A stretch of 19,829 nt of DNA from Desulfobacter sp. (GTDB lineage: Bacteria; Desulfobacterota; Desulfobacteria; Desulfobacterales; Desulfobacteraceae). The notes under the pieces are model-generated. The model made no database searches. It saw nothing but the letters and a program-made list of their open reading frames with translations, and had not been told where the DNA came from. The position numbers were made by a program, and so were the translations under genes. The DNA lies in contig JAQYWJ010000011.1 in the NCBI GenBank assembly GCA_030145005.1, positions 1 to 19,829 of the forward strand. Reading direction: 5' to 3'. Every line of letters starts with the position of its first letter. Position 1 is the first letter of the stretch. Below, one piece after another: positions 7,493 through 15,333 of this stretch.

Positions 7493-8905
7493 TTAAGGCT
7501 TGATTCTTATGGATGGATACAATCCCTTTTGTTCCCCTGTCCGGTAAGGCTGAATAATATTATAGGAAATATTCTGGTCATCCTGGGCGTGTCCTCTGTT
7601 TTCTCCGTCCTTATATAATGCCCCGTTGTCCGAAAGGATTTTTTGTAACCGACCCTTAAAGGCATGGATAAACACAGACCCTTTTCCTGAAAAGGTCATT
7701 TGACCGATGGTCACGCTCTCCCTGACTTCGGCTAATTCATCCAAAGAGATGGTCTGGGTGGCAAGGTCTTCCGGGGATTCGATGTATCCCCATACCAAAT
7801 GCTCGTTAGGAATCTCTATTGGCATACTTGGGTTGATGATGGTGTGGGGCATGACAATACAGCCTTCACCGATTTTAATCCGTGCGTCGGGTCCACCGTT
7901 TAAAAAGGAGTTGAACCCCACAAAACATTCCATGCCGATATCGGCATGGATAATCTTGCCGCCATGGGCTGTAATGCAATTACCTTCCAGGACGGAATCG
8001 ATAATATAGGAATTTTCCTGTGCATTGGACCCATCCCCCATGGTTGCATTCTGAAGAAAGGATCTCTGGGCCACCAGGACGTTTTCACCAATACGGGTTT
8101 TTCCCTTGATTACGGCATATCGGTTGATTGCAGAACTATCCGGGGTTTCAAAGGGCTCTAAGTGCATGACCTTAAATAACCGTTCGAATTCCTGATCCAG
8201 CGACCTGACAAAATCGTAAATTACCCCCCGGGGCTGATGAGCATCATTCACCCCTACAAAATTATCAAGAATGTTTTTCTTAAACTTGTATCTAAACTCA
8301 AAATGGGGGCTCTTGATCCAGACGGTGCCCGGATTGATTTCCCGATGAAAAAGTTCTCCAACCTGAACATAGGAAAATTCTCCTACGATACACGAATGCA
8401 GGTTCATTAAATCCACGGTGGAAAAGGCACCTAGGAAACAGCCTTCCAGGGTAGATCCATGTATGTTGGCGTAGTGGGCGGAAATAGTGTTCCGGATAAT
8501 AAACTCTTCGGGACTTTCAGGGTTGTGGGAATTGCTGTGGACCAGGGTTTTATAAAGCAGGCTGTCCAGAATTGAAATCATTTCATCCTCAACCAGGGGA
8601 ATGTTCTTGGCTGATTTTATGCAGTCGCCTTTTCTTTTAAGTTCATCTCCCCTGATATCGCTCTTATAAATAGCGGACCGTCCCACATGACATTTCCCTA
8701 AAAAATAACTGCCTGCGATATTGGAATTTTTAAAATTAAAATAAAGGGGGTGGCGGGAGGTAATGCCGTAAAAAGCGTAGAACTTGATCATTTTTTCATG
8801 ATCAAGGGCATGGTTGACAAAGGGCTCCGTGTCGAACTCGAACTCCTCTAAATTAACGTTTACGCGGCTGATAATCCGATCGTTGAGTTTCTGTAACTGG
8901 CTCAT
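7493..8905 (-). CDS. Left-handed beta-helix (hexapeptide-repeat) protein of unknown substrate
   Basis: A 470-aa soluble protein with a left-handed parallel beta-helix in its second half (about residues 265-370), shown by repeated short hydrophobic-glycine steps such as IKGKTRIGENVLVAQRSFL, ATMGDGSNAQENSYI and IKIGEGCIVMPHTIINP. This fold is typical of acyltransferases and nucleotidyltransferase-associated domains. Shorter repeat-like steps (NIAGSYFLGKCHVGRSAIY, NIHGSTLEGCFLGAFSTVD) appear in the first half too, so the helix may be longer or duplicated. I see no nucleotidyltransferase signature and no signal peptide. AGGAT lies about 6 nt before the ATG. It stands alone between trkH and hyfB, and neither neighbour explains its substrate. 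It could be an acyltransferase or a non-catalytic carbonic-anhydrase-like helix protein. The fold call is firmer than any function. Confidence 0.7.
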   Translation of the reverse strand: MSQLQKLNDRIISRVNVNLEEFEFDTEPFVNHALDHEKMIKFYAFYGITSRHPLYFNFKNSNIAGSYFLGKCHVGRSAIYKSDIRGDELKRKGDCIKSAKNIPLVEDEMISILDSLLYKTLVHSNSHNPESPEEFIIRNTISAHYANIHGSTLEGCFLGAFSTVDLMNLHSCIVGEFSYVQVGELFHREINPGTVWIKSPHFEFRYKFKKNILDNFVGVNDAHQPRGVIYDFVRSLDQEFERLFKVMHLEPFETPDSSAINRYAVIKGKTRIGENVLVAQRSFLQNATMGDGSNAQENSYIIDSVLEGNCITAHGGKIIHADIGMECFVGFNSFLNGGPDARIKIGEGCIVMPHTIINPSMPIEIPNEHLVWGYIESPEDLATQTISLDELAEVRESVTIGQMTFSGKGSVFIHAFKGRLQKILSDNGALYKDGENRGHAQDDQNISYNIIQPYRTGEQKGLYPSIRIKP

Positions 8906-8937
8906 ATTGTATCCTGTCTTTTAAGTTGTCATTTTCA

Positions 8938-8965
8938 GGATTTTCCTACTCATTAGCGAAAATCC
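8938..8965. repeat. Inverted repeat upstream of the beta-helix gene
   Basis: GGATTTTC (8938-8945) and GAAAATCC (8958-8965) are perfect 8-bp inverted repeats separated by 12 bp, 33 bp upstream of the start of the 7493-8905 gene. It could be an operator or a leader hairpin. It may also be chance in AT-rich sequence. Confidence 0.35.
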
Positions 8966-9196
8966 AGGGTTTCGGCCTTAAGGGGCATGTTCGTAATTCA
9001 ATTTAAAATCCTTAATGTTAAAACAGTTTAAAACAAAATCCATACCATAGAAATTATCAAGTGACAATGTTTTTGGAAATACCTTCCTGAACCTGCCGAC
9101 TGATAGGAAGACGCTTTTTGCTCCCAAAAGAAAGTTAATTAAGTTTTGGCTTAGAGTAACTGAGAGATGGTCATTAACAACTTGCCTTGCATTTAA
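8966..9196. other. AT-rich non-coding stretch
   Basis: Markedly AT-rich sequence between the beta-helix gene's upstream region and the molybdopterin-oxidoreductase relic. A long minus-strand frame crosses it (8978-9730) but is out of frame over trkH and antisense over the relic, and its residues here resemble no family I recognise. No RNA gene, terminator or repeat was identified. Confidence 0.5.
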
Positions 9197-9514
9197 TATT
9201 GTTTTTTTGATTACATCTGCTCCGAGCGAACCCTTGCAGGCCATCCGCCACTGCCGGAGGTACGCCTGCACCCTGCTGAGGCTGAAAAAAAGGGCCTTAC
9301 AGACGGCCGGCCTGTAATGGTCAAAAGCCCTATAGGAAGCTTGAAAGCCCTGCTTCGCACTGATGCATCCACAAGGCGGGACTGCCTGATCACCGAACGC
9401 GGCGGGTGGATCAAAGCCGGCCATGGGTTGAACAGGCTCACAGCCGAAATGGTCAGCACGGTGGGTAATGGGACGCCCTATTACGATACCCGGGTTACGC
9501 TCTCTACAGCGTAA
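9197..9514 (+). pseudogene. Relic of a molybdopterin oxidoreductase, C-terminal dinucleotide-binding domain only
   Basis: An open plus-strand frame of 106 codons ends at TAA 9512-9514. Its protein reads like the C-terminal Molydop_binding domain of DMSO-reductase-family enzymes: LPEVRLHPAEAEKKGLTDG is the usual strand-helix 'E.HP..A...G..DG' segment, followed by VMVKSPIGSLKALLRT, then CLITERGGW and the terminal GTPYYDTRVTL. Full-length members are several hundred residues longer, and the catalytic domains that bind the bulk of the cofactor are absent. An in-frame TAA at 9194 and an abrupt change to AT-rich sequence just upstream mark the break. The only ATG (9317) has no convincing ribosome site. 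It is the sole plus-strand coding-like sequence between 10 and 19257, so it is a deletion remnant or a fragment brought in by recombination. Confidence 0.72.
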
Positions 9515-9564
9515 AGGATTCGGGAAAAACGAATGCCGCAAAAAGTTGCTCTGAAAAATTGAAA

Positions 9565-11016
9565 CTATCGTTTCCAGAATTCGGGGACCAGAAGTATAAT
9601 CACAGTATAAATTTCCAGTCTTCCTGCCAGCATGCACCAGGACAAAAGCCATTTGCCGGCTTGGGGCAGGTGTGCAAAGTTTTCCGCCGGTCCCACTGTG
9701 CCGAAACCCGGGCCGATGTTGCCGATGCACGAGGCCACGGCGCCTAAAGAGGTCAACAGATCCACACCCAGTGAGGATAGAAGAGTGGTGGCTATGACAA
9801 GAATCAGGATATATAAGACGATGAATCCCAGGATGGAGCGCAGCAGTTCTTCGGGAATCAGGGTGTTGTTCAGTTTGATATGGCTGACACTTCGGGGATG
9901 GATCAGCTTGAACAGTTCCCGGTAGCAGTATTTAATGCAGACGATAATCCTGGCACACTTCATGCCGCCGCCCGTAGAGCCGGCACTGGCACCCATGAAC
10001 ATGCCAAAGAACAAAAGAACCTGGGACAGGCCCGGGAATAATTCATAATCAGCCGTGGCATAGCCTGTGGTGGTGACAATGGAAACCACCTGGAATATGG
10101 CGAACCTGAAGGCTTTGGAGAAGCTGTCATACAATGGGCCCCAGGTGTTCAGTGTGATTATCAGGGTGCCCACGAGCACTGCGCACAGAAAAAATCGGCA
10201 TTCAGCGTCTTTCCAGAATGCAAGACCATTGCCCCGCAAAATTTGGTAATGCAGAGAAAAGTTGATCCCTGCAAGCAGCATAAATATGGTAATTGTATAG
10301 TCAAAATAGGCGGAATCATAGTGGGCAATGGAAAGATTTTTAGGTGAAAATCCACCGGTGGGCAGCGTGGTCAGGGCGTGGCAGACCGACTCAAACAGAT
10401 CCATTCCCCCGAAATAAAGGAAGAGGATGAGCAGCAAAGTCATGCCTGCATACACAATCCAAAGAATTTTGGCGGAATCAGATAACCGGGGGGTAAGTTT
10501 GTCAGGTACCGGACTTGGCACCTCGGCTTTATATAGCTGGATGCCGCCCACCCCTAGGAACGGCAGAATAGCCAGGGAAAGAACAATGATGCCCATGCCG
10601 CCCAGCCATTGGATCAGGCTTCGCCAAAGCAAAAGACTGGGAGCTGCCCCTTCAATGTTGGTCATCACCGATGAGCCTGTGGTGGTGAATCCGGACACGG
10701 ATTCAAAAAAGGCATCTGTATACGTAGAAAAATCCGGGGCCAGAAAAAAGGGCAGGGCCCCGAAAAGACCAATGCCAAGCCATCCTAATGCCACAACGGC
10801 GATGCCTTCCCGTTGGTTAATGTAGTCATGGCTTCCGGCCTTTTTTGAGATAAAAATCATTATCGCGCCCATAATTGTGGTCACCGCCATGGCCGTGAGG
10901 TGGCCTTGATGGGCCCCGTCCTTGAAAAACAGGCTGCAGCCCAAAGGCAGTACCATGGAAAGTCCCAGTACAAAAAGAAGGACGCCGATGATCCGTATGA
11001 TAAAGGGCCAGCGCAT
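9565..11016 (-). CDS. trkH: TrkH-type potassium transporter membrane subunit
   Basis: Potassium-translocating membrane subunit of the TrkH/KtrB superfamily (483 aa). The four P-loop selectivity segments are visible in order: GFTTTGSSV at 109-117, TTLPTGGFSP at 216-225, VTTTGYATADY at 314-324 and NIGPGFGTVGP at 433-443. Each carries the filter glycine typical of the family. The conserved MGASAGSTGGGMK at 341-353 is the mobile segment after P-loop 3. It overlaps trkA by one base (TGATG), so the two are translated from one message and form a Trk complex with TrkA as cytoplasmic regulator. The length matches the family. Confidence 0.95.
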   Translation of the reverse strand: MRWPFIIRIIGVLLFVLGLSMVLPLGCSLFFKDGAHQGHLTAMAVTTIMGAIMIFISKKAGSHDYINQREGIAVVALGWLGIGLFGALPFFLAPDFSTYTDAFFESVSGFTTTGSSVMTNIEGAAPSLLLWRSLIQWLGGMGIIVLSLAILPFLGVGGIQLYKAEVPSPVPDKLTPRLSDSAKILWIVYAGMTLLLILFLYFGGMDLFESVCHALTTLPTGGFSPKNLSIAHYDSAYFDYTITIFMLLAGINFSLHYQILRGNGLAFWKDAECRFFLCAVLVGTLIITLNTWGPLYDSFSKAFRFAIFQVVSIVTTTGYATADYELFPGLSQVLLFFGMFMGASAGSTGGGMKCARIIVCIKYCYRELFKLIHPRSVSHIKLNNTLIPEELLRSILGFIVLYILILVIATTLLSSLGVDLLTSLGAVASCIGNIGPGFGTVGPAENFAHLPQAGKWLLSWCMLAGRLEIYTVIILLVPEFWKR

Positions 11017-12380
11017 CAGAAAAAACCAAGCTTTACAGTGAGCATTTTTTCTAATTTTTTCACTGCTGCCTGGATCGCAAATAAAATGATTCGGTCCCCT
11101 GCCTGTACCCGGTTGTCACCCATGGGGATAATGATTTCGTCCTGGCGGATGATACAGACAAGCAGGGTCCCTTTGGGAAAAGAGATATCCCTGATAGGCC
11201 CCTTGGTGATGGCCGAGGATGCCAGTGCAACCGCTTCAATAAATTCTCCCTGTTCACCGAAAATGGAGATGTCCGAAATCACATTGCCCTGGCGTATATC
11301 CTGCAGGATTGAGGAAACAGCCGATACCCTGGGGCTGACAACTTTTTCAATGCCGATGGTGGACAATAGAGGATAATAGCTTGCCTTACTGATGCGGGTG
11401 ATGGTGTTGTCCACACCCATATTCTTTGCCAAAAGGGAGACAAGTATATTGGTTTCATCGTCATTGGTCACCGAGACCACCGCATCCATTTGATTGATAT
11501 TTTCTTCCATGAACAGCTTTTGGTCTCCGCCGTCACCGTGGAGCACCACGGTTTTCCCCATTTGCATGGAAAGATCGTTGCATCGGTCCATACTGGACTC
11601 AACGATCTTGACCTGAATATTGTCTTGCTCAAGAGACTGGCTAAGTTTGAAACCGATGCGTCCGCCGCCCACGATAAGCACTTTTTTGACCGGCCTGACC
11701 GTTACCCCTAAAAGGTCCAGAGTTTTTTCAAGCTTTTGGGTGTCACATACAAAATAGATCAGATCCCCTGCCATGGGTTTATTTTTGCCCCTGGGTACAA
11801 TGACTTTATTGTCCCGGATAATGGCGGCAATCAAAGGCCGTTCCTGCCCAAAGACATTATGGAAATCTGCCAGTTCCATTCCGGCGATGGGAGAAGTTTC
11901 AGAAAGCCGCATACCTACATATTTGACTCGACCGTTAACAAACTCCCCCTTGTCCACGGCACCTGGAATGGTCATCAGTTTTCTAATGGTTTTGACAACC
12001 TCGGCTTCGGGGTTGATGATGTTGTCAATGTGCGGGGCTTCATTTTTAAGGCTGGTATGAAAAGGGATAAACCCTTCATTGCGCAAACGGACCAGTTTTC
12101 TGGTCATGGGCGAAATCTGGTTGGCGATCAGGCAGGATACAATATTGATTTCATCACTGTCTGTGACGGCTAAAAGGATATCCGCTCCAACAACTCCGGC
12201 CTCCCGCAGGGTATCAGGGTTACTGCCTGACCCTGTTACGACCTTGACATCCAGGTCTTCAGCAATTTTTCTGGTGGCATGTGCGTCCACATCAACCATC
12301 ACGACATGCTTGCTTTCAAGGGCCAACCGACCGGCAATGTTGTAACCCACACCCCCGGCACCGATTATCACTATTTTCAA
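11016..12380 (-). CDS. trkA: TrkA, NAD-binding regulatory subunit of potassium uptake
   Basis: Peripheral cytoplasmic regulator of TrkH (454 aa) with the duplicated RCK arrangement of classic TrkA. The first Rossmann half has GAGGVG at 7-12 and the second GGGRIG at 238-243. Each is followed by an RCK_C-type domain at about 145-225 and 370-450 (DISFPKGTLLVCIIRQ in the second). NAD(H)/nucleotide binding gates the transporter in studied homologues. AGGAG lies about 13 nt before the ATG, a little far, but the start MKIVIIGAGGVG is exactly where the family starts. It is the first gene of the trkAH pair, with a candidate promoter at 12438-12464. Confidence 0.95.
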   Translation of the reverse strand: MKIVIIGAGGVGYNIAGRLALESKHVVMVDVDAHATRKIAEDLDVKVVTGSGSNPDTLREAGVVGADILLAVTDSDEINIVSCLIANQISPMTRKLVRLRNEGFIPFHTSLKNEAPHIDNIINPEAEVVKTIRKLMTIPGAVDKGEFVNGRVKYVGMRLSETSPIAGMELADFHNVFGQERPLIAAIIRDNKVIVPRGKNKPMAGDLIYFVCDTQKLEKTLDLLGVTVRPVKKVLIVGGGRIGFKLSQSLEQDNIQVKIVESSMDRCNDLSMQMGKTVVLHGDGGDQKLFMEENINQMDAVVSVTNDDETNILVSLLAKNMGVDNTITRISKASYYPLLSTIGIEKVVSPRVSAVSSILQDIRQGNVISDISIFGEQGEFIEAVALASSAITKGPIRDISFPKGTLLVCIIRQDEIIIPMGDNRVQAGDRIILFAIQAAVKKLEKMLTVKLGFF

Positions 12381-12437
12381 AAGAAAACTCCTGGTTCAAT
12401 ATCAAGAATATAGACTGGCCTATCATTGAGCCGGTTT

Positions 12438-12464
12438 TTACTATATTTGGCAGGGAACTGTCAA
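12438..12464 (-). promoter_or_regulatory. Candidate promoter for trkAH
   Basis: On the minus strand TTGACA (12459-12464) is followed after only 15 bp by TAGTAA (12438-12443). The -35 box is perfect but the spacer is short and the -10 weak, so the call is tentative. It lies between the terminator hairpin at 12487-12524 and trkA. Confidence 0.35.
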
Positions 12465-12486
12465 CATAACCGGTGCTGACAACGGC

Positions 12487-12524
12487 AAAGCCCCGGTTCA
12501 TCAGGGAAAATGAACCGGGGCTTT
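12487..12524 (-). terminator. Strong hairpin between the DASS transporter and trkA
   Basis: A perfect 15-bp stem, AAAGCCCCGGTTCAT (12487-12501) and its complement (12510-12524), closes an 8-nt loop. The GC core flanked by A and T residues is typical of a factor-independent terminator. On the minus strand the tail is short (CTTTG). It separates the transporter gene from trkAH. Confidence 0.75.
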
Positions 12525-12579
12525 GAATTGTTTAATTTAAGAATATTAAAAGTGCCTTAGTGGCTGGACTGAAATCCCT

Positions 12580-12702
12580 TGTTTGGCGCAAAGTTGCCCA
12601 GATGCAAGGCGCAGAAAAATTTGTAACCGGAGCAACCTGGAAGGTTGTGAGGATTGCAAATTTTTCTGCAACGCCGCAGATGGGTGACTTTTCGTTCAAA
12701 CA
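12580..12702. repeat. Palindromic dispersed element, copy 1 (long form)
   Basis: A 123-bp imperfect palindrome centred near 12640. On the minus strand it opens with TGTTTGAACGAAAAGT and ends with the near-complement of TGTTTGGCGCAAAGT. The arms continue through CCCATCTGC, GGCG and a shared GCAGAAAAATTTG, and close on the CAACCT/AGGTTG tip. The left edge of the terminal repeat touches the stop codon of the DASS transporter (12703-12705). Its outer arms and inner CACCCATCTGCGGCGTTGCA segment are shared with copy 2 at 15732-15817. It contains no coding potential and looks like a MITE-like or REP-like non-autonomous repeat. Confidence 0.75.
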
Positions 12703-14172
12703 TTAAACCGTTGTGATGGGCATCCCCATGATTTTCCACAGAAATATGGACAATGCGACAATCACCATCAGGATGATGGAAGCAGGAATGCCGTACATGA
12801 AAAATTCACCTGTGGAAAACTGTTTGGAGTCGTAGGCAATGGCGTTGGGGGCTGCGCCCACCAGCAGTAAAAATGGCATACCGGCCGTTACAAGGGACGC
12901 AAACAGGATGACTTCCGGTGCCACATTAAGGTAGGGGGCAATAACCAGTGCCACGGGCAGGGATATGGCAATGGCCGCCACGTTCATGATGAAGTTGGTC
13001 ATGATCATGACAAAAAATGCGATGCTTAAAATGAACACAAAGTAATTGGCCTTCTGGAACATGGTCAGCCAGTTGATGGCAAGCCATTCTGCAGCCCCTG
13101 TTTCCCACAGGCAGAAGCCGATACTCATGGCACCGCCAAACAAAAGAATGATATTCCAGGGAATCGTCTCAAGATCTTTGATGTCAAGAATATTGAAAAT
13201 AAAGAATAAAACAGTTGCCACAAGCATGATCGCATTTTTGTCCAGGTTGGATATGGCAGGAATGAACTGTTTTACGGACATGATGGCGATGGCCATAAAG
13301 ATGATGCCGCCGGCCAGTATCTCCTGTTTTGTGATGCCACCCATAGCTTTTTCCAGTGATTTTGCCTTTTCCTTGATGCCTGGGATGGTCTTTTTCTCAG
13401 GTTTGCAGAAAATCATGAAAAATCCCCAGAGGATAAAGGTCATGGCCCAGCCCACAGGGAACATGTAATAGCTAAGCTCGAAAAAGGATATATCCCGGCC
13501 CACAATGTCTTTAAAGAAGCCGATGGCCACTGCGCCCCTGGCCGCACCTAAAAGCGTGACAATAGAACCGGCGCCTGCCACAAATGCCATGCCCATGAAC
13601 AGTCCCTTACCGAATTTGGTGGGACCGGGCTCATCTGTATACATCGCGTAGATGGTCATCAAAAGCGGAAACATGGTGGCTGCCACAGCAGTATGGGCCA
13701 TAATATGGGTTAATGCCGCTGTGACCACAAAGCAGCCCAGGTAAATCATGCTGGTTTTTTCCCCCACAACGGCAAGCATTTTGTAAGCCAGTCGCTTGGT
13801 TAAACCTGTTTTGGTAAACACCATGCCGATGACCAGGGATCCGAAGATAAACAGGACCGACGGGGTCATGAAATCTTTCAGGGCTTCCTTGGCTGTACGG
13901 ACCGTAAAAAGTACCTGAAACGCGCCTAATGCCAGACTGGTCACGCCGATGGGCACCACTTCAAATACCCACCAGGTGCCGGCCAGAAGAAAGATAGCGA
14001 GCGCACCTTTGCCCTGGGCACTCAACATAAAATGTTTTCCGGTAGGATCCACAGCATCCGGCCATGCCGGAGAAAAATTAACAATAGCGAACAGGGTTAG
14101 GCCGATTAGAATAAACAGGATTCTTTTCCAATCCAGTTGTGTTTTTGCTGCATCTACATTTCCAGTTGTCAT
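12703..14172 (-). CDS. DASS/SLC13-family sodium-coupled anion symporter
   Basis: Polytopic transporter of 489 aa with about 11-12 hydrophobic helices, belonging to the divalent anion:Na+ symporter family (sulfate, dicarboxylates and similar). Family features are WWVFEVVPIGVTSLALGAFQ near the N terminus, TPSVLFIFGSLVIGMVFTKTGL, and WNIILLFGGAMSIGFCLWETGAAEWLA in the second half. The two helical-hairpin positions read MAHTAVAATMFPL and TNFIMNVAAIAI in place of canonical SNT motifs, so the substrate is unclear. AGGAG lies 12 nt before the ATG. It is 93 bp downstream of the kinase-like/BON gene and probably shares its sigma-54 promoter. In a sulfate reducer, sulfate or C4-dicarboxylate import are the likely roles. 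Dispersed repeat copy 1 abuts its stop codon. Confidence 0.85.
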   Translation of the reverse strand: MTTGNVDAAKTQLDWKRILFILIGLTLFAIVNFSPAWPDAVDPTGKHFMLSAQGKGALAIFLLAGTWWVFEVVPIGVTSLALGAFQVLFTVRTAKEALKDFMTPSVLFIFGSLVIGMVFTKTGLTKRLAYKMLAVVGEKTSMIYLGCFVVTAALTHIMAHTAVAATMFPLLMTIYAMYTDEPGPTKFGKGLFMGMAFVAGAGSIVTLLGAARGAVAIGFFKDIVGRDISFFELSYYMFPVGWAMTFILWGFFMIFCKPEKKTIPGIKEKAKSLEKAMGGITKQEILAGGIIFMAIAIMSVKQFIPAISNLDKNAIMLVATVLFFIFNILDIKDLETIPWNIILLFGGAMSIGFCLWETGAAEWLAINWLTMFQKANYFVFILSIAFFVMIMTNFIMNVAAIAISLPVALVIAPYLNVAPEVILFASLVTAGMPFLLLVGAAPNAIAYDSKQFSTGEFFMYGIPASIILMVIVALSIFLWKIMGMPITTV

Positions 14173-14240
14173 TTGGGTCTCTCTCTCCTTTGGGTTAATG
14201 AATCATTGCTTCATTTGAATTTTGTTTTTATTAGCATTTC

Positions 14241-14269
14241 TAATATTTTTCAACTCTTTGTTTTATCAA
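14241..14269 (-). promoter_or_regulatory. Possible secondary promoter for the DASS transporter
   Basis: On the minus strand TTGATA (14264-14269) and ATATTA (14241-14246) are separated by 17 bp, a sigma-70-like arrangement overlapping the end of the upstream gene. The surroundings are AT-rich, so chance is possible. Confidence 0.3.
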
Positions 14270-15147
14270 GTTTTCCGTTTAAACGGAGCGGTCAAGTTCA
14301 AATTGCGAACGATGCCGCCTTTGTAGAAGTTAGGGCCTATTTTCGTTTTAACGGATTTTACGCCGGGCACCGCACGGGCGAGATCCATGATTTCCTTTTG
14401 TGCCCGGGCAAGGTTCATCACTTTTCTGTCCAGCGTAACCAGCACATGGCCCGAATCAGATTCAATGATCATGTGGTGTCCAAGGCCGGCTAAGGCTGCA
14501 TCAACCCTGGAACTGATATTAAAATCAACAGCATGCATATTTTTATCGGCATTTCCTGTTGGGCCTGGGATATCTGATTGTATTTTTTCGAGGGCCTGGT
14601 TAACCTCTTCCTTGGTCATATCATGTGCTGTCGCATCAATTTTTTTCCATTCCAGAACCATATCATGCCGTGCGGGATCCCACAGGGAGTCTAAATTTAA
14701 CTGGGCAGCAAATCGCTTTTCCCTGTGGTCAGACCGGGCAATGGCATTGGTGGCAGCCTGGCTGGATAACTTGTCTAAGGCCATGGCCCTTTGCCTGCGG
14801 ACCTGCATAGGTGTTGCCGACACGATTCTGTAAATGCCGGAAACAGATGCGGGAATCAAGTGGGATAAAACACCTGAAAAAAGGCAGGGGCCGCTTAAAA
14901 TATTTTGGGATATCTGTACCTTCAGTGCGGCCAGGCATTTTTTTCTGTCGTGGGTAAAATTGTCAAAGGGGATGTGTCTGCACTGGATGGACCTGAAAAT
15001 AAGGTCTGTTTTCAGATCATGTGCCTGGCCGGTTTGTTTTACCAGTACCGGATCTTCATATACAGTGCATTGATATAAGGCAGATAATGCATCAAGGAAT
15101 CGGTAAGGGGAGGCATATATACCGCATGTAATGGCAATCAGGGTCAT
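14266..15147 (-). CDS. Degenerate cytidylate-kinase-like protein with C-terminal BON domain
   Basis: A 293-aa protein. The first about 190 residues resemble the cytidylate-kinase-like family (Cytidylate_kin2): MTLIAITCGIYASPYRFLDAL at the start, and the lid-like stretch ARSDHREKRFAAQLNLD at about 137-153 followed by WDPARHDMVLEW at 156-167. The N terminus has no GxxxxGK[ST] P-loop, so phosphotransfer is doubtful. Residues about 208-272 (VDFNISSRVDAALAGLG, SGHVLVTLDRKV, ARAVPGVKSVKTKIG) look like a BON domain, a small alpha/beta fold linked to membranes or ligand binding. There is no signal peptide. A strong sigma-54 promoter lies 58 bp upstream and the DASS transporter follows, so it may regulate or sense for that transporter. 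The ribosome site is weak (TAGAGAAC). Family assignment is by pattern and moderately sure. Confidence 0.6.
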   Translation of the reverse strand: MTLIAITCGIYASPYRFLDALSALYQCTVYEDPVLVKQTGQAHDLKTDLIFRSIQCRHIPFDNFTHDRKKCLAALKVQISQNILSGPCLFSGVLSHLIPASVSGIYRIVSATPMQVRRQRAMALDKLSSQAATNAIARSDHREKRFAAQLNLDSLWDPARHDMVLEWKKIDATAHDMTKEEVNQALEKIQSDIPGPTGNADKNMHAVDFNISSRVDAALAGLGHHMIIESDSGHVLVTLDRKVMNLARAQKEIMDLARAVPGVKSVKTKIGPNFYKGGIVRNLNLTAPFKRKT

Positions 15148-15204
15148 GTTCTCTAATCTGCTCAGTCAGGTTTCAGGTTAATAACTAAAATCAGAGTCAC
15201 AATT

Positions 15205-15220
15205 AGCAAGGAGCATGCCA
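15205..15220 (-). promoter_or_regulatory. Sigma-54 (RpoN) promoter
   Basis: On the minus strand the sequence TGGCATGCTCCTTGCT matches the -24/-12 consensus TGGCAY-N5-TTGCW, with exactly ten bases between the GG and GC dinucleotides. It stands 58 bp upstream of the kinase-like/BON gene and should drive it and the DASS transporter. A sigma-54 activator is encoded about 600 bp away at 15817-17238. Confidence 0.78.
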
Positions 15221-15292
15221 TATTTAGAATTTGTTTGTAAAACGAATGGTTAGGTTTTTAGGGGAAAAGAAAAGAATTGGAATAAAACAATA

Positions 15293-15323
15293 TGAAACAA
15301 AATGAACGCTACGTTTTGAAACA
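15293..15323 (-). promoter_or_regulatory. Candidate upstream activator sites for the sigma-54 promoter
   Basis: TGAAACA occurs twice on the plus strand, at 15293-15299 and 15317-15323, 24 bp start to start. They lie about 73 and 97 bp upstream of the -24 box, the usual distance for enhancer binding sites. The repeat is short and lies in AT-rich DNA, so this is a suggestion only. Confidence 0.3.
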
Positions 15324-15333
15324 TTTTAAGACA

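Noticed and set aside
9197..9560. Structured RNA or group II intron end in the gap after trkH
   Set aside because: Hairpins such as TTACGC/GCGTAA first suggested an RNA, but no domain V, RNase P or tmRNA core was seen and the plus-strand frame explains the stretch as a protein relic.
8978..9730. A 250-codon minus-strand frame overlapping the trkH 3' end
   Set aside because: Its first part is the trkH sequence read out of frame (MHRQHRPGFRHSGTGG against NIGPGFGTVGP), its middle is antisense to the molybdopterin-oxidoreductase relic, and its tail resembles nothing known.
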